Source: Luscinia megarhynchos
Taxonomy: Eukaryota > Chordata > Aves > Passeriformes > Turdidae
Reading direction: 5' to 3'
Length of the DNA: 64,000 nt
Assembly (NCBI GenBank): GCA_034336665.1
Contig: JAPFBE010000013.1
Coordinates: 19,881,056-19,945,055, forward strand
Position 1 is the stretch's first letter. Each line of letters begins with the position of its first letter. This document shows, in pieces, positions 48,701-63,392 of the stretch. The translations under genes were made by a program, and so were the position numbers. Below the pieces are notes generated by a model. It saw nothing but the letters and a program-made list of their open reading frames with translations, was not told where the DNA came from and searched no databases.

Positions 48701-51700
48701 GACACTGTTGAAAGGTCCTGGATATGAATGCCTGAGCAGGTGATTTTCAGGTGAAATGCCTGATAAAACCTTTCCTTACCTGCCTTTGCTGGGTAGTAAG
48801 GCTGGTTCTCTGACTGGCTTCTTCAGCAGGCTCTGGCTAAGTGGTGCAGGGGTGTGAGGGAGCCATTCTTCTCTGGCAAGTGAACATAGTGAGCTACTTC
48901 AGTGTGCAGGCTGGCTCGTGGGATGCATTCTGAGTCCCACATGCATTGTAGTTTTGACAAACAGTATAAATATTTACAGATTGTACTTCCTTCTAGCTCT
49001 CCAAATAGACTTCTTCATAAGAGAGAGAACTGAATATTATGTGCTTCCCATGCAGTTAGCAAAATATTAACTAGGATTTAACCCTATGATGGTAGTCTAT
49101 CAGATTCAGAGGTTTATGTACAGCCATGACATGAACCCATCTAAAGAGAGAGGGATCTGTGACTGTGTCACATCATGCAGGACTGCAGACTGCACTGATT
49201 GGTGTCAGAAGAAAGACTTAATTTGCTGCTAAATGTCTGCTTGAGTTTGCAAAGCCAGCATTTGAGGAATGAAGGAATATTATACCAGTTTTAGAGACTT
49301 TGTGCTTCATCTGGTCTTTATGAAAGGCAATAAATGTTGTGTGACAAAGTACCATATCTAGTGAATTTCCTCTCCCAGGGACAGAAAAAATGGCCTCTGA
49401 GTTGATTAGAAATGTTTTATGTTTATTCGTTATTTGTATTCTTATTGTCTGACAGGGAAGAAAGGTACATTCCTACAGTTTCAATACACAAATAATAGTC
49501 AAGTGTGGCTCTGCAGTGTTCAATTGTTCAGGCAGGCTTCCCCTTAAGCTGTGATGAGAACAAATAAGCAGGAAAGGCTTTGCTTGGGCAAATAACCATT
49601 GGTCTTCTGAGCTTGCTGGGCAGCATCCTTACACTACCAACTTCTGCCCTCTGAGAAGAATTAGATTTAAACCATCAGCTGATTTCTACAGCCAACAAAC
49701 ATCACACTAGATTGTACCAGCTTTTGATCACTGTGAACTGGGCCAGATTTAAGATTGGCCATGTGGACCTGAAATGTTACCAGTGAGCAGCCACAGCAAA
49801 TCACTCATCATCTCAGATCGATTAACTCCGTGTTCTGTCCTTTCTTCATCCCTTTTATGCATGCTTTTTTGTCATTATAAAATCATCAAGAAGGTTGGAA
49901 ACTTTACAGTAAAATAGAAGATAGAAAGGACAAAAAGGAGTCCACAGGTACCAGAAAAATTATGGCTTAAGGGTAATTTTGCTAACAACAGTTTCCAGTT
50001 TCATGAGATCACTTCTTAACTGAAAATCATTCCAACCTACCGTTTTATACAAAGATTTATTATGTCTAGGAAATAAACTGAGTGACTATTCCCTTGTGTA
50101 TCTACACACACCCACACACTTTTATAATTTATTTCTCCCTTTTCTAAACCTGTAATAATGTGAGAAAAGTCCAAGTGAGAATTATGGCTTGGCAGAAATT
50201 TAGGTTATATTCTAAAGATTTGATGTTGTTATGATGTAAAAACTATTCTTTGCTTCTGTGTCAGAAAAGCATTATAAATCATCTTTTACTCAATTATTCC
50301 CCTAATTTTCTTCCTTGATGAAAGGATGTGATTGATTGTCATAAGCTAATTACATTTAATTCCAGTGTGCTGAGAGAATGTAATAGGATGCATGGGGCAA
50401 GTGACAAGGTTTGGTGGCTGACTAAGCCATTAGCTATTTTTAATGACCTGCTTGGCCTGTAGTAGCAGTACCTGAGATAGGAGTAATTGCTTTTCCTAAC
50501 AGCTGAAGGCTAGGGACAGCTTCCCCTGACAAGGCAAGAACAAGGCATTTTAAAAATCTATGTGAATTTAAGAGGCCATATGACTGCAATATACCTTTTC
50601 CAGGCAGTGACTTTCCCAGTCTAATTAGGCTGAAGCATTATGGGAAGGTGTTTTTACAAATTAAATTGCTAGGTTGGCTCCCAAAATGTGAGAGTATCAA
50701 GATATAAGAGTTGAATATGTAAAAACAAGAATATATCACAAGCTATACATTTTCTATCTTCATTATCAACACATGTAGCTAAGATAGCTTTCTTGGTCAC
50801 AGCAGAAAGGAGGAAGAAAGGATTTTTCTCAATACTCACTGCAAGGTGACTGACCTAATACTGTCTTGGAGATGCCTTCTGGTGAAAAATTTGTACAAAT
50901 ACCTTCACTGTTGGCTGATTTTTTGTATCTGAAGTAAAAATACTGCAAGATTCAAGAAAAGAGAGTGACTAATCCAAAGTATCTTATCATTTCTGCATTC
51001 TAAGAATCTTGTGTTTACTGTCCTCATTTCTTTTTATTTTGAAGGAAAATGTTTCTGGTGGAGGCATGTGGATTGTGTGTTTTTGCATGCCAATGCATAT
51101 TCTTTAAAAGACTGCCTTGACATTGGCTCTGGTGTTGGTTTCCTGTCCTTAAAACCTAAATCTGAAGTTAATAGGCATAGTTTCATTTAAGACCAACACT
51201 GGAAACTTTTACCTTGTAAGGTGTCAGCTTTATTTAATAAAGCTACTTTGATCTGAAAGAAGTAGGTAAGTTGTTCTGTAGGTGATGAGATTCAGAAAGG
51301 GATAGATGATAAGAAGAAAATTATTCTTCCTGTTGCCAGCTGCATAATCTGCCCTGGCTGTTGTTAACTAAACCAGATAGCTGTACTGTCATTGTCAGCT
51401 GCTGATTGTACTGCCAGTCTGCTGATCTGTGAGCTCAGTTCAACTGAGAGCCAGTTTTTATCTTTATGTACTAAGGGAAGCAGGGAAAATATTTCTCTTT
51501 TTCAGCTGTATGGTGAACTTATTTTTAGCTAATAGCATTATGCGTATTTGTTCAGGCCTGTGAACACATTAGGGAGTCCTGATTTAGTCCATCCAAAAGC
51601 CTCATGGGCTGGGGAATGTGTGATAAGGTGAAGCAGCTGTGTTTATAGGAGTTTATATCAAGTTTACGTATTATTTCATATGTACTTTTTATTCTTGCAA

Positions 51701-54700
51701 CCTTTCAAGAAACAAGTATCAATGTTAAATATTACATTTTGGAGCTAAATAATCCTTCCAACTGAATATGATGCTACCAAATGTGCTAAATTGAAATATA
51801 TGTGGGTTATTTCTAAATGGACTGTGATCACCCTTGGCAGTCTCAGGAGGAATTGGTCATGGATTGGATTAAGCACAAGTAAATAAATGAAAGACAAGAA
51901 TGTTGAAAATGTAGTTCCTGTGCTAGAGAGCTCATAGCATTCACATATGAGCAAATACAGAAAGGTAGAGACTCTGGTACAGCCATATTGCTCTGTTAGC
52001 TTCTTCAGAATGAGAGCTTGTGTTTGCCCAGAGCATTGCATTGAGTTCTAGATGGGCTTGGAACTCTAAGTTCAGGAGTTGTAGCCAACTTCCAAGTCCC
52101 CTATGTCCTCCCTTTCCCTAAATCCCAGACTTCCTGTAAACTAGAATAGAGTGAGCAGCAATTTGACTGTTTGGTGTATTGTTTGTCTTTGAAAACTGCA
52201 AGAGAGATCATCCATTGAAACAGCTGCAAGATATCATGTCACATAGCTTAAGTGATGCCCCTCAGATAACCCAATACCTGCCCCTCCCTTTCTGTCACTC
52301 CTTTTCTGGGAAATAATATACTAGACCAGTTAGATCCAATATCTCTTGAGAAACTGGAGCACAGTGCAAATTGATGTGTAATGAGATTTCATATAAACTC
52401 ACCTTCAGTAGAGACAGGGAATAAATTGTAATTGCAGATCAGAGCTTTATCATTGATTAGGAGATATCAGGGGGTTTTATCCTAATAAAGATTAGTAACA
52501 GTGTACATTAGCTTTCACTTTGGTCTGCATTTGTAATAATTTCTTTATATTTGTTGAAAATTAAAAAAAGATTAAAAAAAAAATTAAAAGCTTTATTTTT
52601 GTGGCCAAAACCAAGTGGGTGAGTTCTGTTGTGGAGATCTGCAAGCCTACAGTGCACAGGAAGACAGGGCATTAGTTTGTGGAACACATAATCTCTAAAC
52701 AAGCGCTGTTTCTGGTTGCGTGAATTTGTAGACAGTTATGCTTGAATGACCTATAGCATGGAGGCAAGTATCCCTTGGGGGATCACTGGATGGCCCACTG
52801 GCATTACCATCAGCCTTGCTCAGGTGTTTTCCCTTTCTGAGAACTGGACAACATGCTCTGAGAGTGTATTAGAAGACAACATGTGAGAATCACCCTCAGG
52901 AAGGTGCCATGAGAAGCAGGGATGGTGTTCACTACCTGTTGCCTTCACAGTCTTTTCAACATGAATCCAGTATGCAAGCAGATGGAACATTCTTAGAGTG
53001 AAGAGAGCAGAATTTCTTTTGCAGTCATGGTGCTGACTCAGTGTGATTCTGGATAAATCCTTTCTCCTCATTTAGATTCATTTTCAGGAGCCGTAAAATC
53101 AGCCATTGAATAATATTTGCTTCTGCTACCATGTATTGTTAATGACTGCAAAATGCTTTGTGGTCTGTGAGTGAATGCCACCTCATTTATTGAATACACT
53201 GTGTTGCATAAAACACTGGATATGTTTGAAAGGGGTAGATGAAAAAGGGCTGATTGTAGAGCCCTTTGAAGTCTGGGTTAAAAGTTTTCACAGATTTCTG
53301 TGGGCTCTGGATCAGATAGCCAGTGTGAAGAGAGGGATGGGAGAGAAAATCTTATTCAAGGTCATCTGCTTGTTTTTAAACAAGGAACCATGCTGGTGCA
53401 CTTGTGATTGATTGCCCTTTTCCCTTTTACTTGGAAAAAGGAAGATGAGGGAAACATTTCTGGTATCCCATTGATATGCATCCAGTTTTGGAAGGGAACA
53501 TGGAAACTCTCAGCATCATGGCTGTCTGAATGCCTCTGTCTGCAAATGACGATCCACCAATGAACACAGTCATGAAGATGGAAAGAACACTCTATACTGC
53601 AGCCCTGCTCAGCAAATCCTCTCACAAATAGACCCTGCAGCTACTCAGAGTCATATTGCCGGTTTATTTCAAGGGTGAGTGCCCGGGTGAGGAATGTGAC
53701 ATCTTGGGCCACTTATGTAACTGCCTAATCATGTAACAGGTGAGGAGGGAGTCCATGTACAGTGAAAACAAATCCCCCTGCCATTTTCCCCTGCATTGTC
53801 AAGCTGATTATAATGAAGAAATCATACAGAGCTGAAGCCAGAGAATCAAGGTTTGGAACCTATTCAGAGATTCAGAGAGGACAGAGGGTGGTTGACTCCA
53901 TGTCTTGTGGCAAGGTCCCCGGAGCTGTGGTCTGTGCGTGAATCTTTATCTGGTCTCTGTTCAAATTCAAGTTCAATGGTGCCTGAGCTTCTTATCTGTG
54001 AGCAATGTATTATAGGAGAGGCTGTGTTGATCTGGTGCTTCCCAAAGGAAGAGCTGTCTGCCTTCATTGTCTCTACTACAGACTTCTTAGCTAGCAGCCT
54101 GTTAAACACTCTCTGCAGACCGGGGAAATGTGCCCTGACTGCTCTTAGTCCCTGATGAGTGTGCACATCAGCTGATAGTCTGTAGCTTTTCTCCTCCAGT
54201 GACCCTGTGTAAAAATGGAGCTCATGCATCTAGTTCCAATTATCAAAAAAAGAAAATTTATAATTGTTCAAGACCAACAATTTACTGAGTTCAGGCGCAC
54301 CATAAATTCTGCCAGATGTCTTACATCTTTTGCAGGTTTCACTCCATTTACACACAGCATCCTCTTATATTTAGTACACTTAACCTGATCTTCAAAAAAG
54401 AAAGACATTTCTCCAGGTTTGCTGGGGCTTTACTATAGTTATCATTAAAATAAGAATATTGAATAACTAGTTGCACTTTCTTGGGGGAAATATGCATGCA
54501 TGGCAATAGACATTGCTTGGGCCCAGATGAATGTGTTTTAGCAAAGTTTCATAAGCTGTTTCTTTTTTTAACGTGTGTTTTCTCTGACAAGCACACAGTT
54601 AAAGGCAGTGTTGTGCATATTTTATGTTACCTAATCAATATTTTATCAGCCTTATTAACCAGGTTAGAGGGAAAGAAGAGAAAATTAATAGTTTATGTTA

Positions 54701-57700
54701 AGATAATATTGGAAGGCATATAACTCTTACATTTGCCGCATTTCTCAGCTGGCAACCACATTGTTTCATATCTGCACAGCACTTCACCACTACACTGGGC
54801 CATTTCCCTCTGTCTGTGCACATAATATTTATCATTATTATGTTCATTAAATCAGCATCCTTTGACATACTTTCATATTGCTTGGGTTCTCCCAGTGCAA
54901 TGACTGTCTCGTTTATTGTCTACCTGGGTGTTGCTTATCTGTTAGAGGAAGACAGACAAAGATTGAAAGAAGCAGTGGTTCTCTGATGCTGAAGCCAGAG
55001 TGAACAGGAAGTCTTGCTCTCTGTGTGTATCTGTGAATGCATCATCCCACTACCTCTCTAAGTCAAGCAAGAACTCATCTTATGCTCCATTCATGTGTCA
55101 CAATCATGGCAACTCCCTTAAATTATCAGCTTCGTATTCTGTCCCCATGTGGACACAGATCTGAAACCTTCTGGATTCCTTGAGAGCTGGTTTGTCAAGC
55201 TGGGATAGTCTTTATTATCCAGGAAAGAATTAGGAGAAGAGCATATCAGACACATGTAGATATTCGTGAGGAATGTCTCCCAGCTAGTCACAAGCAGGGA
55301 TTGCACACAAGGACCAAGGCAGAGAGAGAGAAAAAAGTATTTTACATATCCTTAGGAGATTCAGGGGTAGATGTTCTTTATGCAACACCTACTGAACACA
55401 TCCATGGAAGTGGAGAAATCTCAGGAGACATACTCAGCACTGAGAATCAATGGCAAACAAAGAATTATGAAGGTTTTCTCCTGTTCAGTTCTGTTTGAAA
55501 CAGCCCAAGTACAGGCCTTCACCACTCAAGCAGTCAAAACATCCAAGCTGTTTGCAGAAGATATCCATGTGTTTTACTGCCAGGCAACTGAGATGTTTTG
55601 CTTCCTTTAGTCTGTACATAACTCACCTTTACTGGAAACACAGTGGTGAGAGAGTGGAAAAAATTTAACAGGATTCACAAAGAAGGGAATGATACTAAAC
55701 TTGACTCATGGTAAACACACTAAGCCCTGTGGAAAGCCTTAGTTATGGTTTTGGGACTTTAGATTTGGTATTGAAAAATATGCCAAGAATAGCTCAAAAA
55801 TGAGGCAATTTCTGCCTTACTGAGGATTTTCCATTGAGAATTCCTGTGCAAGGTCTGCCAGTGTCAGATATGCTTAGTCTACTGTATGAAAGCTGTCTGG
55901 AACACCACTCTCTGTCCTGTGCTCTTCATTTGCTCACTTCTGGACACAGTCCAGTGTCCCTGATATTCCTTCATTGATTTAAACTTGCACTGGATTAAGC
56001 CCAGCAGTTGCCTAAGCATATTAATTTCATGGTTGTTTGTGGTTATGTTTTGGAGATTATAGGGGTACTGACTGTTATAAATATCTTTATAGTTTGGCCT
56101 TACAAAAATGCAATGCCTTTACCATGTTCTCATGCCTTTATTATTGTCATTATCGAGTTACCCCTTTTAAATCACCATGGTTTAAAAGTAGGCAAACCTC
56201 CTTGAAAAAACATAGCAGCCTCCTCCATAGAAGAGTATGATTTAATGAGAAATCGTTAACTGTGGAGCACTGTGAGTTGGTTTGTGAGCATTTAGCCTAA
56301 TCCACTAGCCTGTGCCAGTGCCAGCACAAGGGTCTTAGGTCACAGTGCTCCCCACTCAGAAGTTTCTGTAAGCTCTGTGAGAAGCTGTGCTAACTAGAGC
56401 AGTGACTATGTCACTAGCTATCTATGGAGGCAAGTTTTGAGAACAGGGAGCTAAAAAGGGATCACATTTTCTTGGCTACCGTATCAAGCAGCTTTACGTC
56501 AACATTGTCAAGTTACATCTAGCCTTGACCTTCAACATCTGACTTGAGACTTTCCAGACTGATGTTCTTTAAATGAACAGCATCAAGAGCTTAGAGCCCA
56601 GAGTCTGGTCTCTTTGTTTGGGCTACTATAGGAAATGCACATACAATCATATTGTGTGTTAAAAGAACCACAAAATCCAAGTGCCCAGTTAAGTGCCTTG
56701 GCACATCCCTTCAAACTCCACCAAGCACCTGTTTCAGTCAGACATACCTGATTTCTGTATGTCTGTGAATTTCCATGGAAATTCAGACTAATTTCTACTG
56801 CTGGACACAGACATTCAGATGCTGTTGGCTCCAACCTTAAACCCCAACAAAGTTCTCAGGCATCTTCACCTGCAAGACTTGATTTTACAGGTGTTCCCAA
56901 GACTAGTGGTCTGGTTCAGGCTGTGCACCAGACAGCAGTGGTTAGGATTAAGAACCAGTTTCCAGCCTTCCACTGCCTGATTTACTGAGAATTTGCCCTC
57001 CAGCTTTCCACTTCCAGCCTGCATTGCTCATTTTGCTGAAGCTCCTCTCCTCCACATGAATAACTTGATCTTTGTTAAAGCAAATTGCTTTTTACTGCCG
57101 AAAATGTGAATTGTCAAGCTGCTTTCTCTGTCTTTGGGGTCTTAGCACTGTTGTAAATCTGGTCACTGGTGAGATGTCTGGCAGCTCCCTAGATCAGTGT
57201 CTATAAAGGGTTTTAATCCAAGTCACACTTTGATCCTTCAAGAACACTTTTCCTCCTTTCTGCAGTGGAGGGGTAGCTGGGGAAGGTGTCATTTTACCGT
57301 GGGTGTTGCCTGCGGTACTTTACCAGTCAGTATTTCACGGATGAAAAGTGCAGCCCTACTAATTTAGGGGCAGCGGGAGTATCTCCACCCCTCTGTCCTG
57401 AAAGATTGTAGCCTTTCTAGAAAATTTGTAAATAGAATGAATGAAAAAGGTGGTACTTGCCTAGACCACCAGTGCAGCTTATCTCTTCAGGAAGTGTCCA
57501 GAAGACTGTAGACAGCCAAGTCCTTTTCACAACCAGCTCGTTGACACCAGCTGCATGTGGTACCTGAATTGGCAACAAAAGTCATGGTGGGTGTGCTAGC
57601 CACATGAATTGTAACGTGCTTTCACTCCCAGAAGAGAAATCCAACTTTGATGGATAAGAAATGGTCACCTGAACAGGGAGCTTAGTAATGTTTGGTGCGT

Positions 57701-58556
57701 TGTGCTAATTGGGAAGCTGCCATACTGCTGGGTTGGCTCTGGAGGGATCTGTGCAGAGCCCTGAGAAGCCAGGCAGGATGCCCTTGGTATCAGCCCTCTG
57801 GGCAAGCACAAAATGCCAGAATGAGGAGCCAGCACATTCACACTGAGATTCATCTGATCTGTCATATTTAGAGAGGTCTTCCAGCCTTCTCCTTGTCATA
57901 ATATCTTAGAGTCTCACTGTTGACATTGCATTTATTTTCCATGATGCCAGTGATGATTTGTATCCCTGACTCGTGGAAAGAGAGATGAGATTCAGAAGAC
58001 ACCAGGCATGTTTCATACGTCCAAATTACACATGAAACAAAGCGCAGTCTTAGTGTTGACTGCGCTATCCTGGATTCAGGCAAGCTGTGTTAGCTGAAGT
58101 ATGTGCTTGGATTAGTTAGCAACCTGGGCACAATGAAAGTATTGCTTCGAAAATGTGTGTTAGCATCTCTGTGTGTGGCTTTTAAGAATATCATCCTGCT
58201 TAAATTTATAGAATGACCTTCAGTCCTATTCTGCAATGTGTCATGAGAGCATAAGTGACATAAGTGACCCTTCTCTCCTCACATGAAAAGTGGATGGACA
58301 AGCAAGAGCCTCTCAAGTTCCTGGCTAGCACTTTAACCACTGAGCGTTCTTCCCATAAAGACTATTCATAGGGGTACCGCTCATGGTGACTTACAACAGT
58401 TTTTTTATGGGACTAGTTGCATCTCAGTTCTGCTGTGGATGTATTATTCCCTCAGATCCCCTTAATTTGTGAAGGTCTCTTTCTTACACCCATTCTTTCC
58501 CCTCTTTTCTTTTTGCTATGAAACATCCTCTGACATGACTCAGACTTTTTTTTTCC
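45797..58556. other. Long unassigned intergenic DNA
   Basis: I read through this 12.8 kb for splice-flanked coding pieces, CR1 ends and LTR ends and could support none. The longest frame (46703-47161, minus, 152 codons) has no recognisable domain. An A/T-only run lies at about 52558-52590. Confidence 0.35.
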
Positions 58557-58561
58557 CTTGC

Positions 58562-59281
58562 TGTTGGGGGTTGAGTGTTTTTCTATTACTGTGTCAATTT
58601 AAAGAATTTTTCCCTTTATCATGCCAATGGAGCTGGCCGGGTTACACCCAGGACCTTTGACGACTCTGGACAAAAGGGGCAGGTGGGAGCTGGGCTTCAG
58701 GAGGGGTTCTCATGCTTCTGGAGGGGGGACTCGTGTTTCCAGGAGCTCGGAGGAGGACGCCCCGTCTGCAGCCCCGCGGCCGAAGGCAGGAGAGCCAGAC
58801 CCTCTGCGATCACCCTGCCCTGCACCTGCCCCGCTGCAGCTCCTGCCCCTGCGGGCACAGCTGATCACCCGGACACAGCGGTGAGCGAGGAGCTGCCGCT
58901 CCAGCCGCTCCCACCCGAGACCGGCGTGGCCGCTGCCGCCCCTCCCGCCCGCGCTCCCGCCCGCTCTCTGCGGCTGCCGGGCTTTGTTCTACCTGGAGCA
59001 CCGGGACCGAGGGCAGAGAGAGTGTGCCCACAGCTAAAGGAAAGGGCTGGGACCGAGTTATCTGTTCTGTGTTGTTGGTAATTTTAACAACTGCTGTTGT
59101 TTCTGCTTGTATGGTTAGATATATTAGTAAAAGAGCTGTTATTCCTACCCCCTTATCTCTGCCTCAGAGTCTTTGGATTCAAACATTTATAATACTTGGT
59201 GGGGGGAGTGGAGTTGGGGTCTCTACTTCAAAGGAAAACTTCGGCCTTTATTGGCAGACACCTGTCCTTCAAACCAGGACA
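58562..59281 (+). mobile_element. Solo LTR, 720 bp, perfect target duplication CTTGC
   Basis: It starts TGTTGGGGGTTGAG and ends AAACCAGGACA, with CTTGC immediately on both sides (58557-58561 and 59282-59286). The middle (about 58740-58985) is GC- and CpG-rich. The 3-prime part (ttctgtgttgttggtaattttaac, then aagagctgttattcc) matches an avian ERV LTR family as I remember it. The usual polyadenylation signal before gagctgttattcc is mutated to agtaaaag. The 5-bp duplication fits an ERVL-like class. The 168-codon frame at 58575-59081 is a translation of this LTR. Confidence 0.88.
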
Positions 59282-59286
59282 CTTGC

Positions 59287-60940
59287 ACAGCGTTCAAGAT
59301 GCAAATTGCAGATTGAACAGCTTGTTGGAGCATGATGCTCTAAACAGAATGATGGATTTGTTCCCTCAGCGGAAGGAATAAGCAAGAATCAGTTAAACGT
59401 CTCTGCCTAGGTGAAGCTTGGTAGATGACATGGATGATTCTGCACTGTAGTTTCAGCCTGACAGCTCCCTAAGGAAAAGGTGGTTGCAATTACCTTGGTT
59501 TATTGGTGGTTTATTATTTATGCCCACTCATGCACTCTTTAGTTTTTAAGATTTCAGACAATTAACTGCTTCTTTAGCAAAGCCCCATGATGAATATTCC
59601 CTCTTGATTTGTTTTTAATTGTAGTTTCCTACATCATCAGTGTGCTCATACATCATTTAAAGAAAACATCAGCTGTCTTCCTACTGTCAGGTTGGCTGCA
59701 CACAAGTTTAGAGTATATACTTCATCTGTCCTTCTCCCTGTAAGGCTTATTCTATTTCAGACCGGCTCCTGCTTTCAAATATATAGCTGAATGGGGGACC
59801 ATGGCCATTGCACTAAGCTATTGCTTATAATGAGGCAGATGTCACCTTCTTATCCCTCTCCCATCCTCTATCAATCTCAATTTCCAAAAGTTTTTTTCAC
59901 TGTCCATACAGAAATCAAGAAAATACAGTATCACATGAGGGGTGGAGTGAAGAACACTGGGGGTTTATCTGCATTGTACAGTGCATGGTACACCGTAGAG
60001 AAACACCTATCAACACCCAAGTAAATGCTGAGCAAGCTAGCTGGGATACAGAAATGTACCTGATCATGGTGGAATGGGGCTAATTCCTTCTCCTCCAAAA
60101 GAGTGTCCAACCACATTAGGCTTTCTAGTAGGAAGATCTGGGTCTCAGCAGAAAGGGAGAACCAATAGTAGAAAATAGTCTGTTTTCTGATGACAGCTTT
60201 CTCTGAAGCAGTAGGTGGTTTTTGTAGTTTTTAATTAACAGCAGAATTGTGAGAATTGCAAGTCCTTGGTGCTGTGCTCTGGGCAACTGGCATTAGACTA
60301 CTGTTACAAGTTCATTTCAAGGTGCTGCAGTGTGTCAGTACCACACTGCAGTTTGCTCTCTGTTATGGCTAAGACCCTTGTTGATAAAAGGAGATAAAGG
60401 AAAATTCCAGCATGGGAATTCAGCTATGCCTTACATGGCCCATCCTTTTTAGCCAGGGTGTTTGGCTCTGTGGAAGCGTTTATATTTTGATATTTACTTC
60501 TGCTCATTCCACACTGCATGATTACCCTCTGTTTATTTGATATTGTTTTCCAGGCATCAGACTGAATCAATTTTTAAATAGATCAAGCAGGAGACTGATA
60601 CATATCAGTCTGTTGCTCTTTCTTTTTGCTTGATCAAAAGGCTTAATTCATTAATAAATTCATGTTGTAAACTTTCAGCTCACAAAAGTGTAACAGCAAC
60701 TCATTATCTTTCCAGATATTCACACAGCACAGTATGGAAATATGTTATTAACTTTATTGAATATGTAGATAGAATTTGAGTGTTGTGGTACAAGTGATTG
60801 TATCCAACTTGCAGAGTTGTTTAAATCTAACTCAAATAACGAGATCAACAGGCACAGCAAGTGGAGAACAAATGCACACATATACTATTTTTAAGTGGGC
60901 TAATTTCCTTCCATGAAAGGTCACATGCAGGGTGGTGAAG
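59287..60940. other. Unassigned intergenic DNA
   Basis: No gene or repeat supported between the solo LTR and the CR1 fragment. Confidence 0.35.
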
Positions 60941-60944
60941 GGGA

Positions 60945-61385
60945 CATGGTAGGTGCATTTTTCTGGATTTTAATAAGGCTTTTGGTACTGCCTTCCACAA
61001 CATCCTTTTGGGCAAGATGCCCATCTGTGGGATGAATGGGCTTGTGGTGTGCTGGTGGTGAGCTGGCTGAAGGGCAGAGCTCAAGGGGTTGTAGTGAATA
61101 GGGCTACATCTGGCTGGAGACCAGGCACCAGCAGTGATCCTCAGGGCTCAGTCCTAGGGTCAGTGCCGTTCAATATATTTATCAGTGGTCTGGATGCAGG
61201 ATTTAAATGTACAATTAGCAAGTTCACTAACAATACCAAACTGGGACGTGCTGTTCACTCTCTTCAGGGACAAGAGACTTCTAGATAGACTGGAGCATTG
61301 GACTGTGATTAGTAGCATGAAATTTTAGAAATTGAAATGCTGGATTCTGCACTTGGGATGGAGTGACAGCAGGCATGAGTATAGA
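60945..61385 (+). mobile_element. CR1 reverse-transcriptase fragment, plus orientation
   Basis: The plus strand reads the CR1 reverse-transcriptase C-terminal half in one partly open frame, with WLKGRAQGVVVN, PQGSVLGSVPFNIFISGLD and SKFTNNTKLGRAVHSLQG. The catalytic F-A-D-D box of the family reads F-T-N-N here, so both acidic residues are lost and the copy is dead. It stops before the 3-prime terminal repeat. Confidence 0.9.
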
Positions 61386-63390
61386 TTAGGAGATATCACT
61401 GTTGATGCTAATGCTTTTATGTTAATAATATTTAGTCTTTTTAGTTTTGACTATGGTGTAGGGGGAAAGAAGGTGAAATTGACATCTTGGGGGGCTTGAT
61501 AGGAGCCTGGTCAAACTCATTCCATTGGGTTTGGGCAGAGCACAAAGGCTGGATAGAACAGTGGCAGTGATATACCTAGGCTCTGAGCAAGCAGTGTTAC
61601 CATATGCTCAGTTCACACCAAGCAGGAGGTGTTCCCCTATTGCTGAGAAATTCACTTCATTTGTACCAGACAGGGCACCAGGGGACTGATTTGGTTTAAC
61701 AGGGAAAAGTAATGACCTGAAGCCATGATATGCATTTCTTGCTGGTGTTTCTGGGACTGTGCTATATCTGTATGAAGTGGGTGCAGAGCACCAAAGCACT
61801 CTCAGTCAGGATTTTAAAATTAATGTCATGGAGATCTATGTATTTACTGTACCTGCCAAATAGCACTTAGTTAGTCAGACTCTTTTTTCCTTTTGTCTTC
61901 TTTGTTAAATAATGCAGAAAGTAACTGCAAATGATGGCTCAGGTTATTGGGCTGTGAGTGCAATGTTTGCTGTGCTGCAGTGTTAAGTGCAGTCTGTGAT
62001 GTGTTTGCTGTAGTTCCCATCTGCAGCAAAGGCAGATGTCAGAGGCACCTGGAAAACAGGTAATGTAGAACCAGCCAAAGAGCAAATTGCAGGTTTTGAT
62101 GCTAAAAATGTTCAGGTTTATCATTTCTAAGCAGTACAGAAGGATGTTCACATCAGTCTTGTCTCATCTAATTCTCTCTCTGAATTGTAATTAAATACAT
62201 TGGAGTAGGTGACTTTTTCTAACTGAGTGCAGCACATTCAGCAAATAAAATCCTTGGGGAAAAAATTCTTCTTGATGATGCTACAGTTCAGTGTAACAAC
62301 TGCAAGTCCGTTACAATTCAATAACTATTTCATTCCTGATCAACAGCAATTAATTACATCTTACTTTCCATGTAAGATCATGATCTGAATTTAATTTATT
62401 ATAGCAGGATCTTCTTTTGGTGATGAATATATCCATTTCCAAGTCAAAGTTTGTTCACTTTAACAGGGGGCTGCACTCAAGCCAGAGTCTTAAGTAACTT
62501 CAGCCTTTAAAGTAGTTTGAACAATATGTTTATATTAACTGAAGCAAAACTTTATATGCAGCACCACACAACCATGGAAAACTAGAATTTGAGTTCAGAG
62601 GCCACCGGTTGTGCCCATTTTCATTAGTTTGTTGAGAATTTATTTGCTTTTGCTCTTTTCCTGCCACTTTCTTAATCTGTGATCCATCTTCTCCTTCCAC
62701 TAATGCTTCATTGTTAGCTTATTCCCTCAGTTTTCATCTCTATTTTCTTTGGTCAAAGGTTAAGAGCTCCAAACACAGATTAAAAGAATTGTGTCAACAT
62801 TATCTGTTGGTTCTGCTTCAATTGGCAGCTCTCCTGCTTTTCAAGGATGGTATTTGATGTACTCTGCTGGCTTTTTTCTTTTCAAAGTTATTTGGGGAGC
62901 TTTCTCAATTCTTTGTTGGTATTAAATTATCCTAGTCATCTCATCTCCTAAGATAGAGGAGCATGCATTTATTTTAAGAAATTACATAATGGCATATTCT
63001 TCAGGTGGCTTCATATCTCTTTCACTATTTTCACTCTGGTTCTTGTCATTCCCCTCATTTTCCTCTGAGATCTCTTCGCACCTGTATCTTCTGTGTTCTC
63101 CATGTTTTGGGATTATCTCTTTGGGATCAGGTTCTGCAGTGTGGTGATTTGTCTTGTTCGGGCAAGACCTGGGGAATTTGACTCTGCAGGTAAACTAAAA
63201 CTCACATTCTACAAAAACGTAGCTGTGACTTTTTTTTTTTTTGCATACTGGGGTTTATCCTATGACAAGGCTTTAATGCTAAGCTTAGAAAAACTTCTTT
63301 TACTCGTCTTAAAATATTTAAAGGTAACCTAAGGCAAAGTGAGTCGTTATCTGCCTAAGGTTGTCAGATTTTTCAAGTAGGATAGAAGGG
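61386..63390. other. Unassigned intergenic DNA
   Basis: No gene or repeat supported. Confidence 0.35.
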
Positions 63391-63392
63391 AA

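Noticed and set aside
58575..59081. 168-codon plus-strand frame in a GC-rich block
   Set aside because: It lies entirely inside a solo LTR with perfect target duplications.
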